A DNA stretch of 39,804 nt from Candidatus Parcubacteria bacterium (GCA_023128895.1 JAGMDC010000010.1:1-39804), one strand, 5' to 3'; counted from the first letter of the stretch, positions 17,587-25,727 are shown. Notes: generated from the sequence alone by a model not told the origin. Numbers and translations: made by a program.

Positions 17587-18780
17587 ATGCATTTTTTGAA
17601 ATCAAATCCAGTTTCATATTTTTTCTTTTTTTTGAAAAAAGAATCAGACAGATTTTTGGCAAGTTTAGCCATAAGGGGTTTTGCGTTTGGAATGATTACT
17701 ATTTTTGTTCCGATTTATATTTATCAGCATTTTAATTCCTTATCTTTAACTTTTCTTTTTTTTGCGGGTATTTACGGTTTATACGCTATTTTAGTGCCAA
17801 CAGGGGGTCGAATAATGATGAAAATCGGCATTAAGAAAGCAATGCTTGTATCCCACCCCTTGTTTTGGGGATTTTTTGTTTGTTTGCTTTTTTTTGATAG
17901 TTCCTGGCTGTTTATTCCTTTATCTATAATTTTAAATGTTTTAGCCATGACTTGTTTTTGGCCGGCTTTTCATACTAATTTTTCCAGGGTTTCTGAAAGC
18001 GCGAAAATGGGCAAAGAAGTTGGAAAACTTAATTTTATTACTGCCGTGCCCGGAATTTTAGCCCCGGTTATTGGAGGAATAATTATTACTATTTTTGGAT
18101 ATCCAACTTTGTTCGTGGTTGTATTGTGCGTATTATTTAGTTCAGCGATTCCTTTACTGCTTTCTGAAGAAGTGCACCAGACATATTCTGATTCATACTT
18201 AAAAGCGTATAAAAGAATTTTTAAAAAAGAAAATAAATATTATAATTTAGCTTTTGCCGCTAATGGAATGGAAACAGTGATTAACGCTTATCTTTGGCCT
18301 TTGTTTTTAATTACTATATCTATCGGGTATCTCGCCATAGGAAGTATTGCCACTGTTGCTTTAGTCGTTTCTTTGCTTTTTACTTTATACATGGGCAGAA
18401 TTACAGACAGAATGGATAAAAGAAAGCTTCTTGCTATTGGTTCGGTTTTGACTTCTGGCGCGTGGATCGGGAAGTTTTTCGTGGTGAGTCCTGTTTCCGC
18501 TTTTATTGCGCAAAGTTTTTACAGATTGTCCAGAACAGCCGCTGGAATACCATATCAAACCTTTTTATACGAAAAAGCGGAAAGCAAGGGACATGAAATA
18601 GATGAGTTTATTATTTATAGAGGTATAGTGCTTAATGGCACCAGAACGGTTTTGCTTGTGATTTTAGCTGGAGTAGCTTTTATTATTCCAAATATTAATT
18701 TTACTTTTATTTTGGCGGCAGCGTTCTCATTAGGTTTTGTGTTTATTAGCAAAGCGCCGGGATTTAAGGCAAAGAAATGA
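17587..18780 (+). CDS. MFS transporter
   Basis: ~12 TM, 397 aa; 'FAGIYGLYAILVPTGGRIMMKIGIKKAM', 'YMGRITDRMDKRKLLAIGS'. Confidence 0.8.
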   Translation: MHFLKSNPVSYFFFFLKKESDRFLASLAIRGFAFGMITIFVPIYIYQHFNSLSLTFLFFAGIYGLYAILVPTGGRIMMKIGIKKAMLVSHPLFWGFFVCLLFFDSSWLFIPLSIILNVLAMTCFWPAFHTNFSRVSESAKMGKEVGKLNFITAVPGILAPVIGGIIITIFGYPTLFVVVLCVLFSSAIPLLLSEEVHQTYSDSYLKAYKRIFKKENKYYNLAFAANGMETVINAYLWPLFLITISIGYLAIGSIATVALVVSLLFTLYMGRITDRMDKRKLLAIGSVLTSGAWIGKFFVVSPVSAFIAQSFYRLSRTAAGIPYQTFLYEKAESKGHEIDEFIIYRGIVLNGTRTVLLVILAGVAFIIPNINFTFILAAAFSLGFVFISKAPGFKAKK

Positions 18781-18783
18781 CCA

Positions 18784-19344
18784 ATGATAAATTTGGGTTT
18801 TCAACAAATAAACGGCTTTGCTGAACAATACATCTGGCTGGACACAATGGGTATTTTTTTTGCCCAGTATTTTGAATATATTTTAGTTTTTTGTCTTATC
18901 TTGTTTTTGTTTTTACCTGTCAGGTTTTCTTTTTTACGTTTGATTGAGAAAATTAAAAAAAATTGTGTAATTTTCGCGCAAGCGATTGGAGGCGCAGTTG
19001 TTTCGCGGTTTGTTTTTACGGAAATTATCCGTTATATTCTGCCAATACAAAGGCCGTTTGCGGAAAATGATGTTAATTTGCTAATAAACCACATTAACTC
19101 ATATAGTTTCCCTTCCGGACACGCAGCGTTTTATTTTGCCTTATCAGCAGTGATTTTTTATTATAATAAAAAAGCCGGCATTCTGGCTTTCTTCGCGAGT
19201 TTTTTAATTTGTATCGCGCGGGTATTTTGCGGGATACATTGGCCAATGGATATTGTTGCCGGCGCTATAGTTGGAATTTTTTCCGCTTGGCTGGTAGTAA
19301 AATTGTGGAAAAAATCAATAGAAAGAAAAGAGTTAGGGATGTAG
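18784..19344 (+). CDS. PAP2 family phosphatase
   Basis: 'RPFAEND', 'SFPSGHAAFYFALS', 'ARVFCGIHWPMDIVAGAIVG'. Confidence 0.9.
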   Translation: MINLGFQQINGFAEQYIWLDTMGIFFAQYFEYILVFCLILFLFLPVRFSFLRLIEKIKKNCVIFAQAIGGAVVSRFVFTEIIRYILPIQRPFAENDVNLLINHINSYSFPSGHAAFYFALSAVIFYYNKKAGILAFFASFLICIARVFCGIHWPMDIVAGAIVGIFSAWLVVKLWKKSIERKELGM

Positions 19345-19372
19345 ATAGGGATGTAGATATCGGATATCTACA

Positions 19373-20623
19373 CTATTTGATTGAGCGTTTTAGGGCTACA
19401 ATTGCGCTGGCAGACAATAAAGCAAGTATTATTGCCGCAAATTTAAAATTTCCAGCGACCTGGCCCATGCCATCTGCAAAAGGCACTCCGTGCTTAACCG
19501 GGTTAAGCACAGGGGTGTTAAGCACAGGGGTCAGACCCTTGTCAACCTGTTTATTGTCGGTGTTGATTGCGCTGGTTTTTTTTACATTTTTTGTGTTTTT
19601 TGTTTCATTTGTATCCTCGGAAATAATGTTTTCCCAGCCCGGAGTTAAAACGTTGCTCCAAACCCATTTGCCGCCAATTCTATTATAGGATTGATTTAAT
19701 TTTGCTTTTTCATAAACAACAGCGTCTATGATTGTTCCATTCGGCTGGATTAAATTCAATCCGTCGTTGCTGTTGTTTAGTGTTATTTTTGTTTGCGGCC
19801 TTTGGAGCAATAAAAATGATTTTGCATGAATTATTGTATTTTGCGGCAGGGTGTATGATTTTATTTTGCCCTGTGTGTCGGTGATTTTCCAACGAGAGAT
19901 GTCAACAGGAAAATTGTTTTGGTTAAAAATTTCAATCCATTCGTTTTCAGCGTCAGACCCTTCAGGAGACGGCAGAATCTCATTGATAATTACGCCCTCG
20001 GGATATTCAATTATCAAAGGTTCAACCTTTGATTGTTTGATTGTTGGTTTGGTCGCGGTCTCGGGTTTTAACGGCTTGGAGTTTTCTGCCATTGGGGTAC
20101 CGCGCGCGGCAGCACTTGTCTGCCAGTTGTCCGCGCTTGCGCCGCTGGTCTTAAGGTTTTTTCTTTCCATTGTTTTGTAATCTGGTTTTGCTTCTCCCGC
20201 GAACCATTTATCAGAGCAGTTAATATCGTCAATTATATTGGAATTATTGTCTATGAGTTGAATATGTTCTCCGCTGTTTTTCAATCCATAGCCAGACCAT
20301 CCGCTTGGTGTTTGGCTTGCTAAAATATCAGGAATTGTTGTATCATCTGTTCTTTCTATAATATAGTAGGAGAATTTTGGTATTGAATTAAGCAAGGGCT
20401 CAATCAGGGTTTGTTTGTTATTTTCGTATATCCCCCATTGAGCAAGACTAATATCCTTGTTGGTGTTATTGTAAAGTTCTATCCATTCGTCAGCGCTGCT
20501 AATTTCTGTTCCCATCCAGCAAATTTCGCTGATAACAATGTCCAATGCATTTGCCGCAAAAACAAAATTTGCCGGACATAAGCCGGCAAATAAGATAACT
20601 AATATGAACAAAAAGAGTTTCAT
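19373..20623 (-). CDS. Secreted/membrane-anchored lamin-tail-domain (LTD) protein with two LTD repeats
   Basis: Signal-like N-terminus; 'IVISEICWMGTEISSADEWIELYNNTNKDISL' and 'VIINEILPSPEGSDAENEWIEIFNQNNFPVDISRWKITD'; C-terminal TM. Confidence 0.85.
   Translation of the reverse strand: MKLFLFILVILFAGLCPANFVFAANALDIVISEICWMGTEISSADEWIELYNNTNKDISLAQWGIYENNKQTLIEPLLNSIPKFSYYIIERTDDTTIPDILASQTPSGWSGYGLKNSGEHIQLIDNNSNIIDDINCSDKWFAGEAKPDYKTMERKNLKTSGASADNWQTSAAARGTPMAENSKPLKPETATKPTIKQSKVEPLIIEYPEGVIINEILPSPEGSDAENEWIEIFNQNNFPVDISRWKITDTQGKIKSYTLPQNTIIHAKSFLLLQRPQTKITLNNSNDGLNLIQPNGTIIDAVVYEKAKLNQSYNRIGGKWVWSNVLTPGWENIISEDTNETKNTKNVKKTSAINTDNKQVDKGLTPVLNTPVLNPVKHGVPFADGMGQVAGNFKFAAIILALLSASAIVALKRSIK
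19490..19537. repeat. Palindrome plus direct repeat near the 3' end of the LTD gene
   Basis: GTGCTTAACC-G-GGTTAAGCAC then a second GTTAAGCACAGGGGT copy; encodes 'LTPVLNTPVLNPVKHG'. Confidence 0.85.
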
Positions 20624-20625
20624 TT

Positions 20626-21657
20626 TTACAGCAGGTTTTGGGTTCCGGTATATTTGATTCCAAGATGTTCATACGCGGATTTTTCAGCAATTCTGCCGCG
20701 CGGAGTTCTTTGTATAAAACCCAACTGCATCAAATATGGTTCGTAGATATCCAAAATAGCGTCTTTGTCTTCGTTGCTTGCCGCGGCTAAACTTTGAACT
20801 CCTACAGGGCCTCCGTTAAATTTTTTAATAATTGTTTCTATCACCCTCCTGTCTCCGGTTTCCAAACCCAAGTTGTCAATTTCCAAAAAATCTAAGGCAG
20901 ATTTAGCTATTTTTTCAGTAATTACTCCCTCGCCTTCAACTTGCGCCCAATCCCTCACTCTTTTCAAAAGACGGTTTACAACCCTGGGCGTAAATCTGGC
21001 GCGCTGGGCGATAATTTTTTTCGCAGAGGGCTCTATTTCTATTCCCAAAATTTCAGCAGAGTTTTGTATGATTTTTTCCAATTCTTCGTTATTGTAATAA
21101 TCCATTTGGAAAATCGCGCCAAATCTGTTTCTTAAAGGCGAGGAAAGCAGGGCGACGCGCGTGGTCGCGCCAATCAAAGTAAAACGGTTAAGTTTCATAT
21201 CCATAATTCGAGCCATGGGACCTTTGCCTAAAATTATATTAAGTTTGAATTCTTCCATTGCCGGGTAAAGGTATTCTTCGCAAACTCTGTTGATGCGGTG
21301 GCATTCGTCTAAAAACAGAATATCGCCGTCTGACAGATTAGTTAGGATTGAAGCCAAATCGCCAATTTTTTCAATTGACGGGCCAGTAGCAATGTGCAGA
21401 TTAGCACCCATTTCTTTGGCAAATATGCGCGAGATTGTGGTTTTTCCCAGTCCAGAACCGCCGTAGAAAAGAAGATGTTCCGGCACTTCTTTTCTTTTTT
21501 GCGCCGCCGTAAGAATTATTTTGAGATTTTTCTTAATTCTTTCCTGCCCGATATATTGGTTCCATGTTTTGGGGCGCAAAGTTAAATCAAGGACTTTGTC
21601 CTCATCATCGGATTGGTTTTCAAGTATGCGATTGTTGTTTGTTGTGGGGGTTGACAA
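20626..21657 (-). CDS. ruvB: Holliday junction branch migration helicase RuvB (start position uncertain, apparent TTG)
   Basis: 'LRPKTWNQYIGQERIKKNL', 'HLLFYGGSGLGKTTISRIFAKEMG', 'LFLDECHRINRVCEEYLYPAMEEF', 'LGIKY'. Confidence 0.95.
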   Translation of the reverse strand: MSTPTTNNNRILENQSDDEDKVLDLTLRPKTWNQYIGQERIKKNLKIILTAAQKRKEVPEHLLFYGGSGLGKTTISRIFAKEMGANLHIATGPSIEKIGDLASILTNLSDGDILFLDECHRINRVCEEYLYPAMEEFKLNIILGKGPMARIMDMKLNRFTLIGATTRVALLSSPLRNRFGAIFQMDYYNNEELEKIIQNSAEILGIEIEPSAKKIIAQRARFTPRVVNRLLKRVRDWAQVEGEGVITEKIAKSALDFLEIDNLGLETGDRRVIETIIKKFNGGPVGVQSLAAASNEDKDAILDIYEPYLMQLGFIQRTPRGRIAEKSAYEHLGIKYTGTQNLL

Positions 21658-21678
21658 AATAATAGTTTTAAGTATAAT
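21651..21678 (+). promoter_or_regulatory. Near-consensus sigma70 promoter driving a + strand transcript between ruvB and pilB
   Basis: TTGACA (21651-21656), 16-nt spacer, TATAAT (21673-21678). Confidence 0.8.
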
Positions 21679-21684
21679 AAATAA

Positions 21685-21830
21685 TAAAAGTAAGTTGGTT
21701 TAGGGTCGGGGGGTGATGGAATTTCTTTTAGTTTCGGGTAATTCGGGTCGTGCTGGGTTATTCCTCAAAGAGGTTCTATACTTTAAGTTTTTAAACTGAA
21801 GTTATACCCCCGACCCTAAGCCAATTTTTT
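21685..21830 (+). ncRNA. Candidate structured small RNA (~146 nt), identity unknown
   Basis: Promoter above; closing stem TTGGTTTAGGGTCGGGGGGT (21695-21714)/ACCCCCGACCCTAAGCCAA (21806-21824) followed by TTTTTT (21825-21830); internal stems TTTTAGTTT/AAACTGAAG and CCTC-AAA-GAGG; no ORF called on this strand in the interval. Confidence 0.7.
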
Positions 21831-21834
21831 GTTG

Positions 21835-23163
21835 TTACATTATTCTATCCAATTCTTCAAGCGTTGTAACTCCCTCTAAAATTTTGAGCAAGCCGTCCTG
21901 CTCCATAGTTACCATTCCTCTTGCCAACGCCTTCTCCCTTATTTTCGCGGTAGAGGGATATTTGGTGATAAATTTTTCCATTTCATCGTCAATAGGAATT
22001 ATTTCAAAAATGCCCATCCTTCCTTTGTATCCTGTATTATTGCAGTATTTACATCCCTTTGCCCGAACAATTTTCAAATTTTTATCAATTTTTTGCGCAA
22101 GTTTTATGGACTTAGGTATACCCTTAAGCCCTGTTTTTATTTTCTTCAATTCTTCAGCAGACGGTTTTTCTTTTTTAGAACATTTTTTGCAGACCTTTCT
22201 TACTAATCGCTGTGCTGCGGCAATGTTCAGTGCAGGACCAATGTTCGGCAGATGGGCGCCAAGCGCGATAAGGCGCGCAATGGTCCCGACAGCGTCATTT
22301 GTATGCGCAGTGCTTAAAACCAAATGCCCTGTGAGAGCCGCCTGAATAGCGATTTTCACTGTTTCCTGGTCCCTGATTTCGCCGACCAATATCACGTCAG
22401 GGTCCTGGCGCACAATTGCCCTTAATCCATTGGCAAAATCATATCCTTTATTCTCGTTTGTCTGGGTTTGCGAAATGCCCTTAATATGATACTCAATTGG
22501 GTCTTCTATTGTAATAATTTTGATTTTCGGGTTATGGATTTTTTTCAAAATCGCGTACAGAGTGGTTGTTTTTCCAGACCCTGTGGGACCAGTCATAATA
22601 ATCATTCCATTGGGTTTCTGGATTTCCTGTTGGAAAATTTCAAACAGGTCTTTTCTCAATCCTAATTGTTCAATTTCAATCAGGGATTTTGGATTTAATA
22701 TTCTTAATACCAATGATTCGCCATACTCTGTTGGCAAGGAAGATGTTCTGATTTCAATGTTTTCTTCCTTGCCGAAAACAATGGAAAATCTGCCGTCCTG
22801 CGGCTTGCCGCTGATATTCAATTTAATGCCGCTCAAAAGTTTGATTCGCGACAGTAAAGCATTGTATTTTATAATATCCATTTCCGCCACATCCTGCAGG
22901 ATGCCGTCTATTCTTGTCCTGATTTTTGCTTTGTCTTTTTTCGGTTCAATATGAATATCAGACGCGTCCATACTTATTGCGCCGCCTAAAATTATTTGTA
23001 AAAAATCAGTGGTTCTTTTATCCAGATTTTTTTTAATCGCTTTTTTGAAATCAGGGACATTGGCAATGCTTTTTGATATCTTTGCGGATACAGCAGGGGA
23101 TATAATTATTTGGCCTATTATTTTGTCTTCCATAATTTTTGCATAAAAAAAACGGCTAAACAC
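21835..23163 (-). CDS. pilB: Type IV pilus assembly ATPase PilB/GspE family (real start probably the internal Met 'MEDKII' near 23133)
   Basis: 'DASDIHIEPKKDKAKIRTRIDG', Walker A 'MTGPTGSGKTTTLYAIL', 'ITIEDPIEY', 'DPDVILVGEIRDQETVKIAIQAALTGHLVLSTAHTNDAV', zinc motif 'CKKCSKK...CKYCNNTGYKGR'. Confidence 0.95.
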   Translation of the reverse strand: MFSRFFYAKIMEDKIIGQIIISPAVSAKISKSIANVPDFKKAIKKNLDKRTTDFLQIILGGAISMDASDIHIEPKKDKAKIRTRIDGILQDVAEMDIIKYNALLSRIKLLSGIKLNISGKPQDGRFSIVFGKEENIEIRTSSLPTEYGESLVLRILNPKSLIEIEQLGLRKDLFEIFQQEIQKPNGMIIMTGPTGSGKTTTLYAILKKIHNPKIKIITIEDPIEYHIKGISQTQTNENKGYDFANGLRAIVRQDPDVILVGEIRDQETVKIAIQAALTGHLVLSTAHTNDAVGTIARLIALGAHLPNIGPALNIAAAQRLVRKVCKKCSKKEKPSAEELKKIKTGLKGIPKSIKLAQKIDKNLKIVRAKGCKYCNNTGYKGRMGIFEIIPIDDEMEKFITKYPSTAKIREKALARGMVTMEQDGLLKILEGVTTLEELDRIM

Positions 23164-23323
23164 GCAGCCATTTAATAATTACTTTTTGGAATTTCATATT
23201 TTTTTGTAATGTCATTGTAAACATTACGCTATATTACCGAAAAATATAAAGATAGTCAAGGCAGGCATTTATCATTGATAATTAATCATTGATAATTGAT
23301 AAATAATTAGTTATTATTGATGA

Positions 23324-23803
23324 ATGAACAATGAAACATACATAACAAACAGCGCGAAACAGACCCAGAAAATCGCGGAAAAATTAGCAAAGAAAATTGT
23401 ATCCCCTATCGCTATTTTTAACAGGGGGGAGCGGCGGGGGAGTAGTTTGGTTTTGGCTCTGGAAGGCGAGTTGGGGAGCGGGAAAACAACATTTGTCCAA
23501 GGCATTGCGCGAGGATTGGGAATCAAGGAAAACATCACAAGTCCCACATTTGTGGTTTTAAAGAAGTTTCAAGTTTCAAGTTTCAAGTTTCATTTCTTTT
23601 ATCATATTGATTGCTATCGGCTGGAAAAGCCAGAAGATTTGCTGGATTTGGGGATTGAAAAAATACTATTGGATAGGCATAATATTGTTGTAATAGAATG
23701 GGCAGAGAAAATCCAGAAAATCCTGCCTTCCTTTATTATCAAAATTAAATTTGAGTTTGTCGACGATGCTAAAAGAAAAATAACAATGAATTATGATTTA
23801 TGA
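23324..23803 (+). CDS. tsaE: tRNA threonylcarbamoyladenosine biosynthesis ATPase TsaE
   Basis: 'LALEGELGSGKTTFVQGIARGLGIKENITSPTFVV', 'YHIDCYRLEKPEDLLDLG', 'NIVVIEWAEKI'. Confidence 0.92.
   Translation: MNNETYITNSAKQTQKIAEKLAKKIVSPIAIFNRGERRGSSLVLALEGELGSGKTTFVQGIARGLGIKENITSPTFVVLKKFQVSSFKFHFFYHIDCYRLEKPEDLLDLGIEKILLDRHNIVVIEWAEKIQKILPSFIIKIKFEFVDDAKRKITMNYDL
23574..23601 (+). repeat. Heptamer tandem repeat inside tsaE
   Basis: (AAGTTTC)x4, read as KFQVSSFKFH. Confidence 0.95.
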
Positions 23804-23835
23804 ATAATTAAGTGTCCAGAATTTTATTTTTTCAG

Positions 23836-23860
23836 CAGAGCATTATTGCTCTGTTTTTGT
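23836..23860 (+). terminator. Rho-independent terminator after tsaE
   Basis: CAGAGCA-TTAT-TGCTCTG followed by TTTTTG. Confidence 0.75.
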
Positions 23861-23988
23861 TTTCCGATATAGAATTCTCTAAAACTTATCCACATGTTGA
23901 GTTTGTCCCTTGGTTTGATTTATAGTAAAATATACTAATCAATTATTATTGATAACTTATCGGCTGTCTATAACATTTAATAGCATTA

Positions 23989-25005
23989 ATGCCTCAAAAT
24001 AACTCAACACAAGAAGGATATATTTCTTTAACTGAAGCCACAAAATACTGCGATTACACGCAGGAATATTTATCATTGCGCGCGCGGCAAGGTAAACTAA
24101 AAGCAGTGAAGTTTGGCAGGAATTGGGTTACTAAAAAAGAGTGGGTTCAGGAATACTTTGGCGCTACTAACAGCGAGAAAGCAAAAGAGCAGGCGGGAAA
24201 GACGCAAAAGGCGCAAAGATTTTTATTTTCAGCCGATAGATTGTTTTCCTCTGTCGCGGAATTGCTGATACTTGTCCGGCGATTAAGCGCAAACCTCAAA
24301 ATAGTTGTTAAGAGGCCAGAACTCAAATACGCTGTTGTAGGGGTTCTGCTTTTTATTTTTATAGGCGCTGGATTTGTTTTGGGCGCGCCCAAACTTTCTG
24401 TTGCCAAGGATTTGTTTGTGGAAGGACTGGTTATTTTTTCCGAGGAAGTGAATCGCGGCGTTTCAAAATTTTCTGAAGATGTTGGATATGTTTCCGATAC
24501 TACGCGCGAAATGGCAAAAATTCCGTCTGTAAATATTATTCAAGAGATTTTAAATGGCGCTGGGCAGATCAGTATGCCTTTTACTCAAAAGGTGTGGTGG
24601 CATGCCTTTTTCGATAATGTCCGCGTGGGGGGTGAAATAATTGCAGAGGTTCCGTTATTTGCTGTTTCAACAATAAGTGATAAAGTAAAAGAGACAAAAC
24701 AATTTGTCAGCGAAAATTTTTTTTCTACCAGAAGCGGCGTCAAAACAGTTGTACAAAGTTTTCGCAACGCGAAAAATTGTGTAATCAATGGAGCGAAAAA
24801 TACAGTGATCGCGATAGCGCATATTCCTCCGTATATAGCAAACAAAATTTTCGCATTTGGAGACAGCGCGATAAATAGAATTTCTACAATAGAAGATAGC
24901 GCGTTCTATGGACTTGCATACACGGGCAGTATGTTCATGGAGTATATACAGTGGCTGAATCAAATAGTTGTTCAGCCGCCGCTATCCGCACCCGCGCCAC
25001 AGTGA
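23989..25005 (+). CDS. Membrane-anchored protein with N-terminal excisionase/MerR-type HTH domain (C-terminus possibly frameshifted)
   Basis: 'YISLTEATKYCDYTQEYLSLRARQGKLKAVKFGRNWVTKKEWVQEYF' HTH; TM 'YAVVGVLLFIFIGAGFVLGA'. Confidence 0.75.
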   Translation: MPQNNSTQEGYISLTEATKYCDYTQEYLSLRARQGKLKAVKFGRNWVTKKEWVQEYFGATNSEKAKEQAGKTQKAQRFLFSADRLFSSVAELLILVRRLSANLKIVVKRPELKYAVVGVLLFIFIGAGFVLGAPKLSVAKDLFVEGLVIFSEEVNRGVSKFSEDVGYVSDTTREMAKIPSVNIIQEILNGAGQISMPFTQKVWWHAFFDNVRVGGEIIAEVPLFAVSTISDKVKETKQFVSENFFSTRSGVKTVVQSFRNAKNCVINGAKNTVIAIAHIPPYIANKIFAFGDSAINRISTIEDSAFYGLAYTGSMFMEYIQWLNQIVVQPPLSAPAPQ

Positions 25006-25082
25006 TATAGAGCCGCTGCTCGCGCCTGTACCCGTGTTGCAACACGCACCCGAACCAGAATTCGAAGAATAGCATAAATATT

Positions 25083-25727
25083 ATGTCGCCTATTCAAACA
25101 AAAGTATTCCGGCACGAACAGGAGTACTTTTTCAAATTCCATAGTTCTAAATTAAATGCTTTGTCAAAAAATGAGCCGCGCTTGCGGGAGTATTTGCTTG
25201 AAATTTATGACAACTGCCCTGATGAATTTTTCTCGCAGAGTTTGAGGTGCTCGCAGACAAAATTAAAAAATGTGGAATTAAGAAAGCGCCCCAAGAACAA
25301 TGGCGCTATTGCGCAGGCAAAATCAGCTCTTTGCGATATAAAAAACAACAGAATGAGGCATCCTGCTGTTCAGGATTTTATGCTTCTAAATGACGAGGCA
25401 ACAATTGCGTGTGAAGTGCCGGTATATCTCGCCCCGTGGGAAGTTCCCGGGATGGATAGGCCTTTGTCAGGGCATATAGATATTTTGCAGTTTAGAGGGG
25501 ACAAAGTGTGGATTTTGGATTATAAGCCAAACGCGCGCTATAATATTCAGGCGTATATGACCCAGGTGTTTCTTTACGGAATTTGTTTGAGCAGGAGAAC
25601 TAAAATTCCTATGGAACAAATTGGTTTGGCGTATTTTGACGATAAAGATTATTTTGAAGTGAAGCGAGAGAAGCCCGAACAAGATTTCTTGTTCGGGCTT
25701 CCGAGCGAACGCAGAAAATGCGCTTAA
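25083..25727 (+). CDS. PD-(D/E)XK superfamily nuclease-like protein
   Basis: 'ATIACEVPVYLAPWEVPGMDRPLSGHIDILQFRGDKVWILDYKPNARYNIQAYMTQVFLYGI' matches an E...GHIDxxx...DYKP core. Confidence 0.7.
   Translation: MSPIQTKVFRHEQEYFFKFHSSKLNALSKNEPRLREYLLEIYDNCPDEFFSQSLRCSQTKLKNVELRKRPKNNGAIAQAKSALCDIKNNRMRHPAVQDFMLLNDEATIACEVPVYLAPWEVPGMDRPLSGHIDILQFRGDKVWILDYKPNARYNIQAYMTQVFLYGICLSRRTKIPMEQIGLAYFDDKDYFEVKREKPEQDFLFGLPSERRKCA
25671..25700. repeat. Perfect inverted repeat in the 3' end of the nuclease ORF
   Basis: AAGCCCGAACAAG-ATTT-CTTGTTCGGGCTT (13-bp stem, 4-nt loop). Confidence 0.9.

Noticed and set aside
19331-19371. GGGATGTAGATA duplication and GTAGATATCGGATATCTAC palindrome between PAP2 and LTD genes
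   Set aside because: Probably part of an ordinary convergent-gene terminator region; no T-run and no second copy, so not counted as an independent finding.
21685-21830. Identification of the small RNA as SRP 4.5S, tmRNA or RNase P RNA
   Set aside because: Too short for tmRNA/RNase P, and lacks the SRP helix-8 signature (GGAA tetraloop with AGCAGCC-type strand); 6S remains only an architectural analogy.
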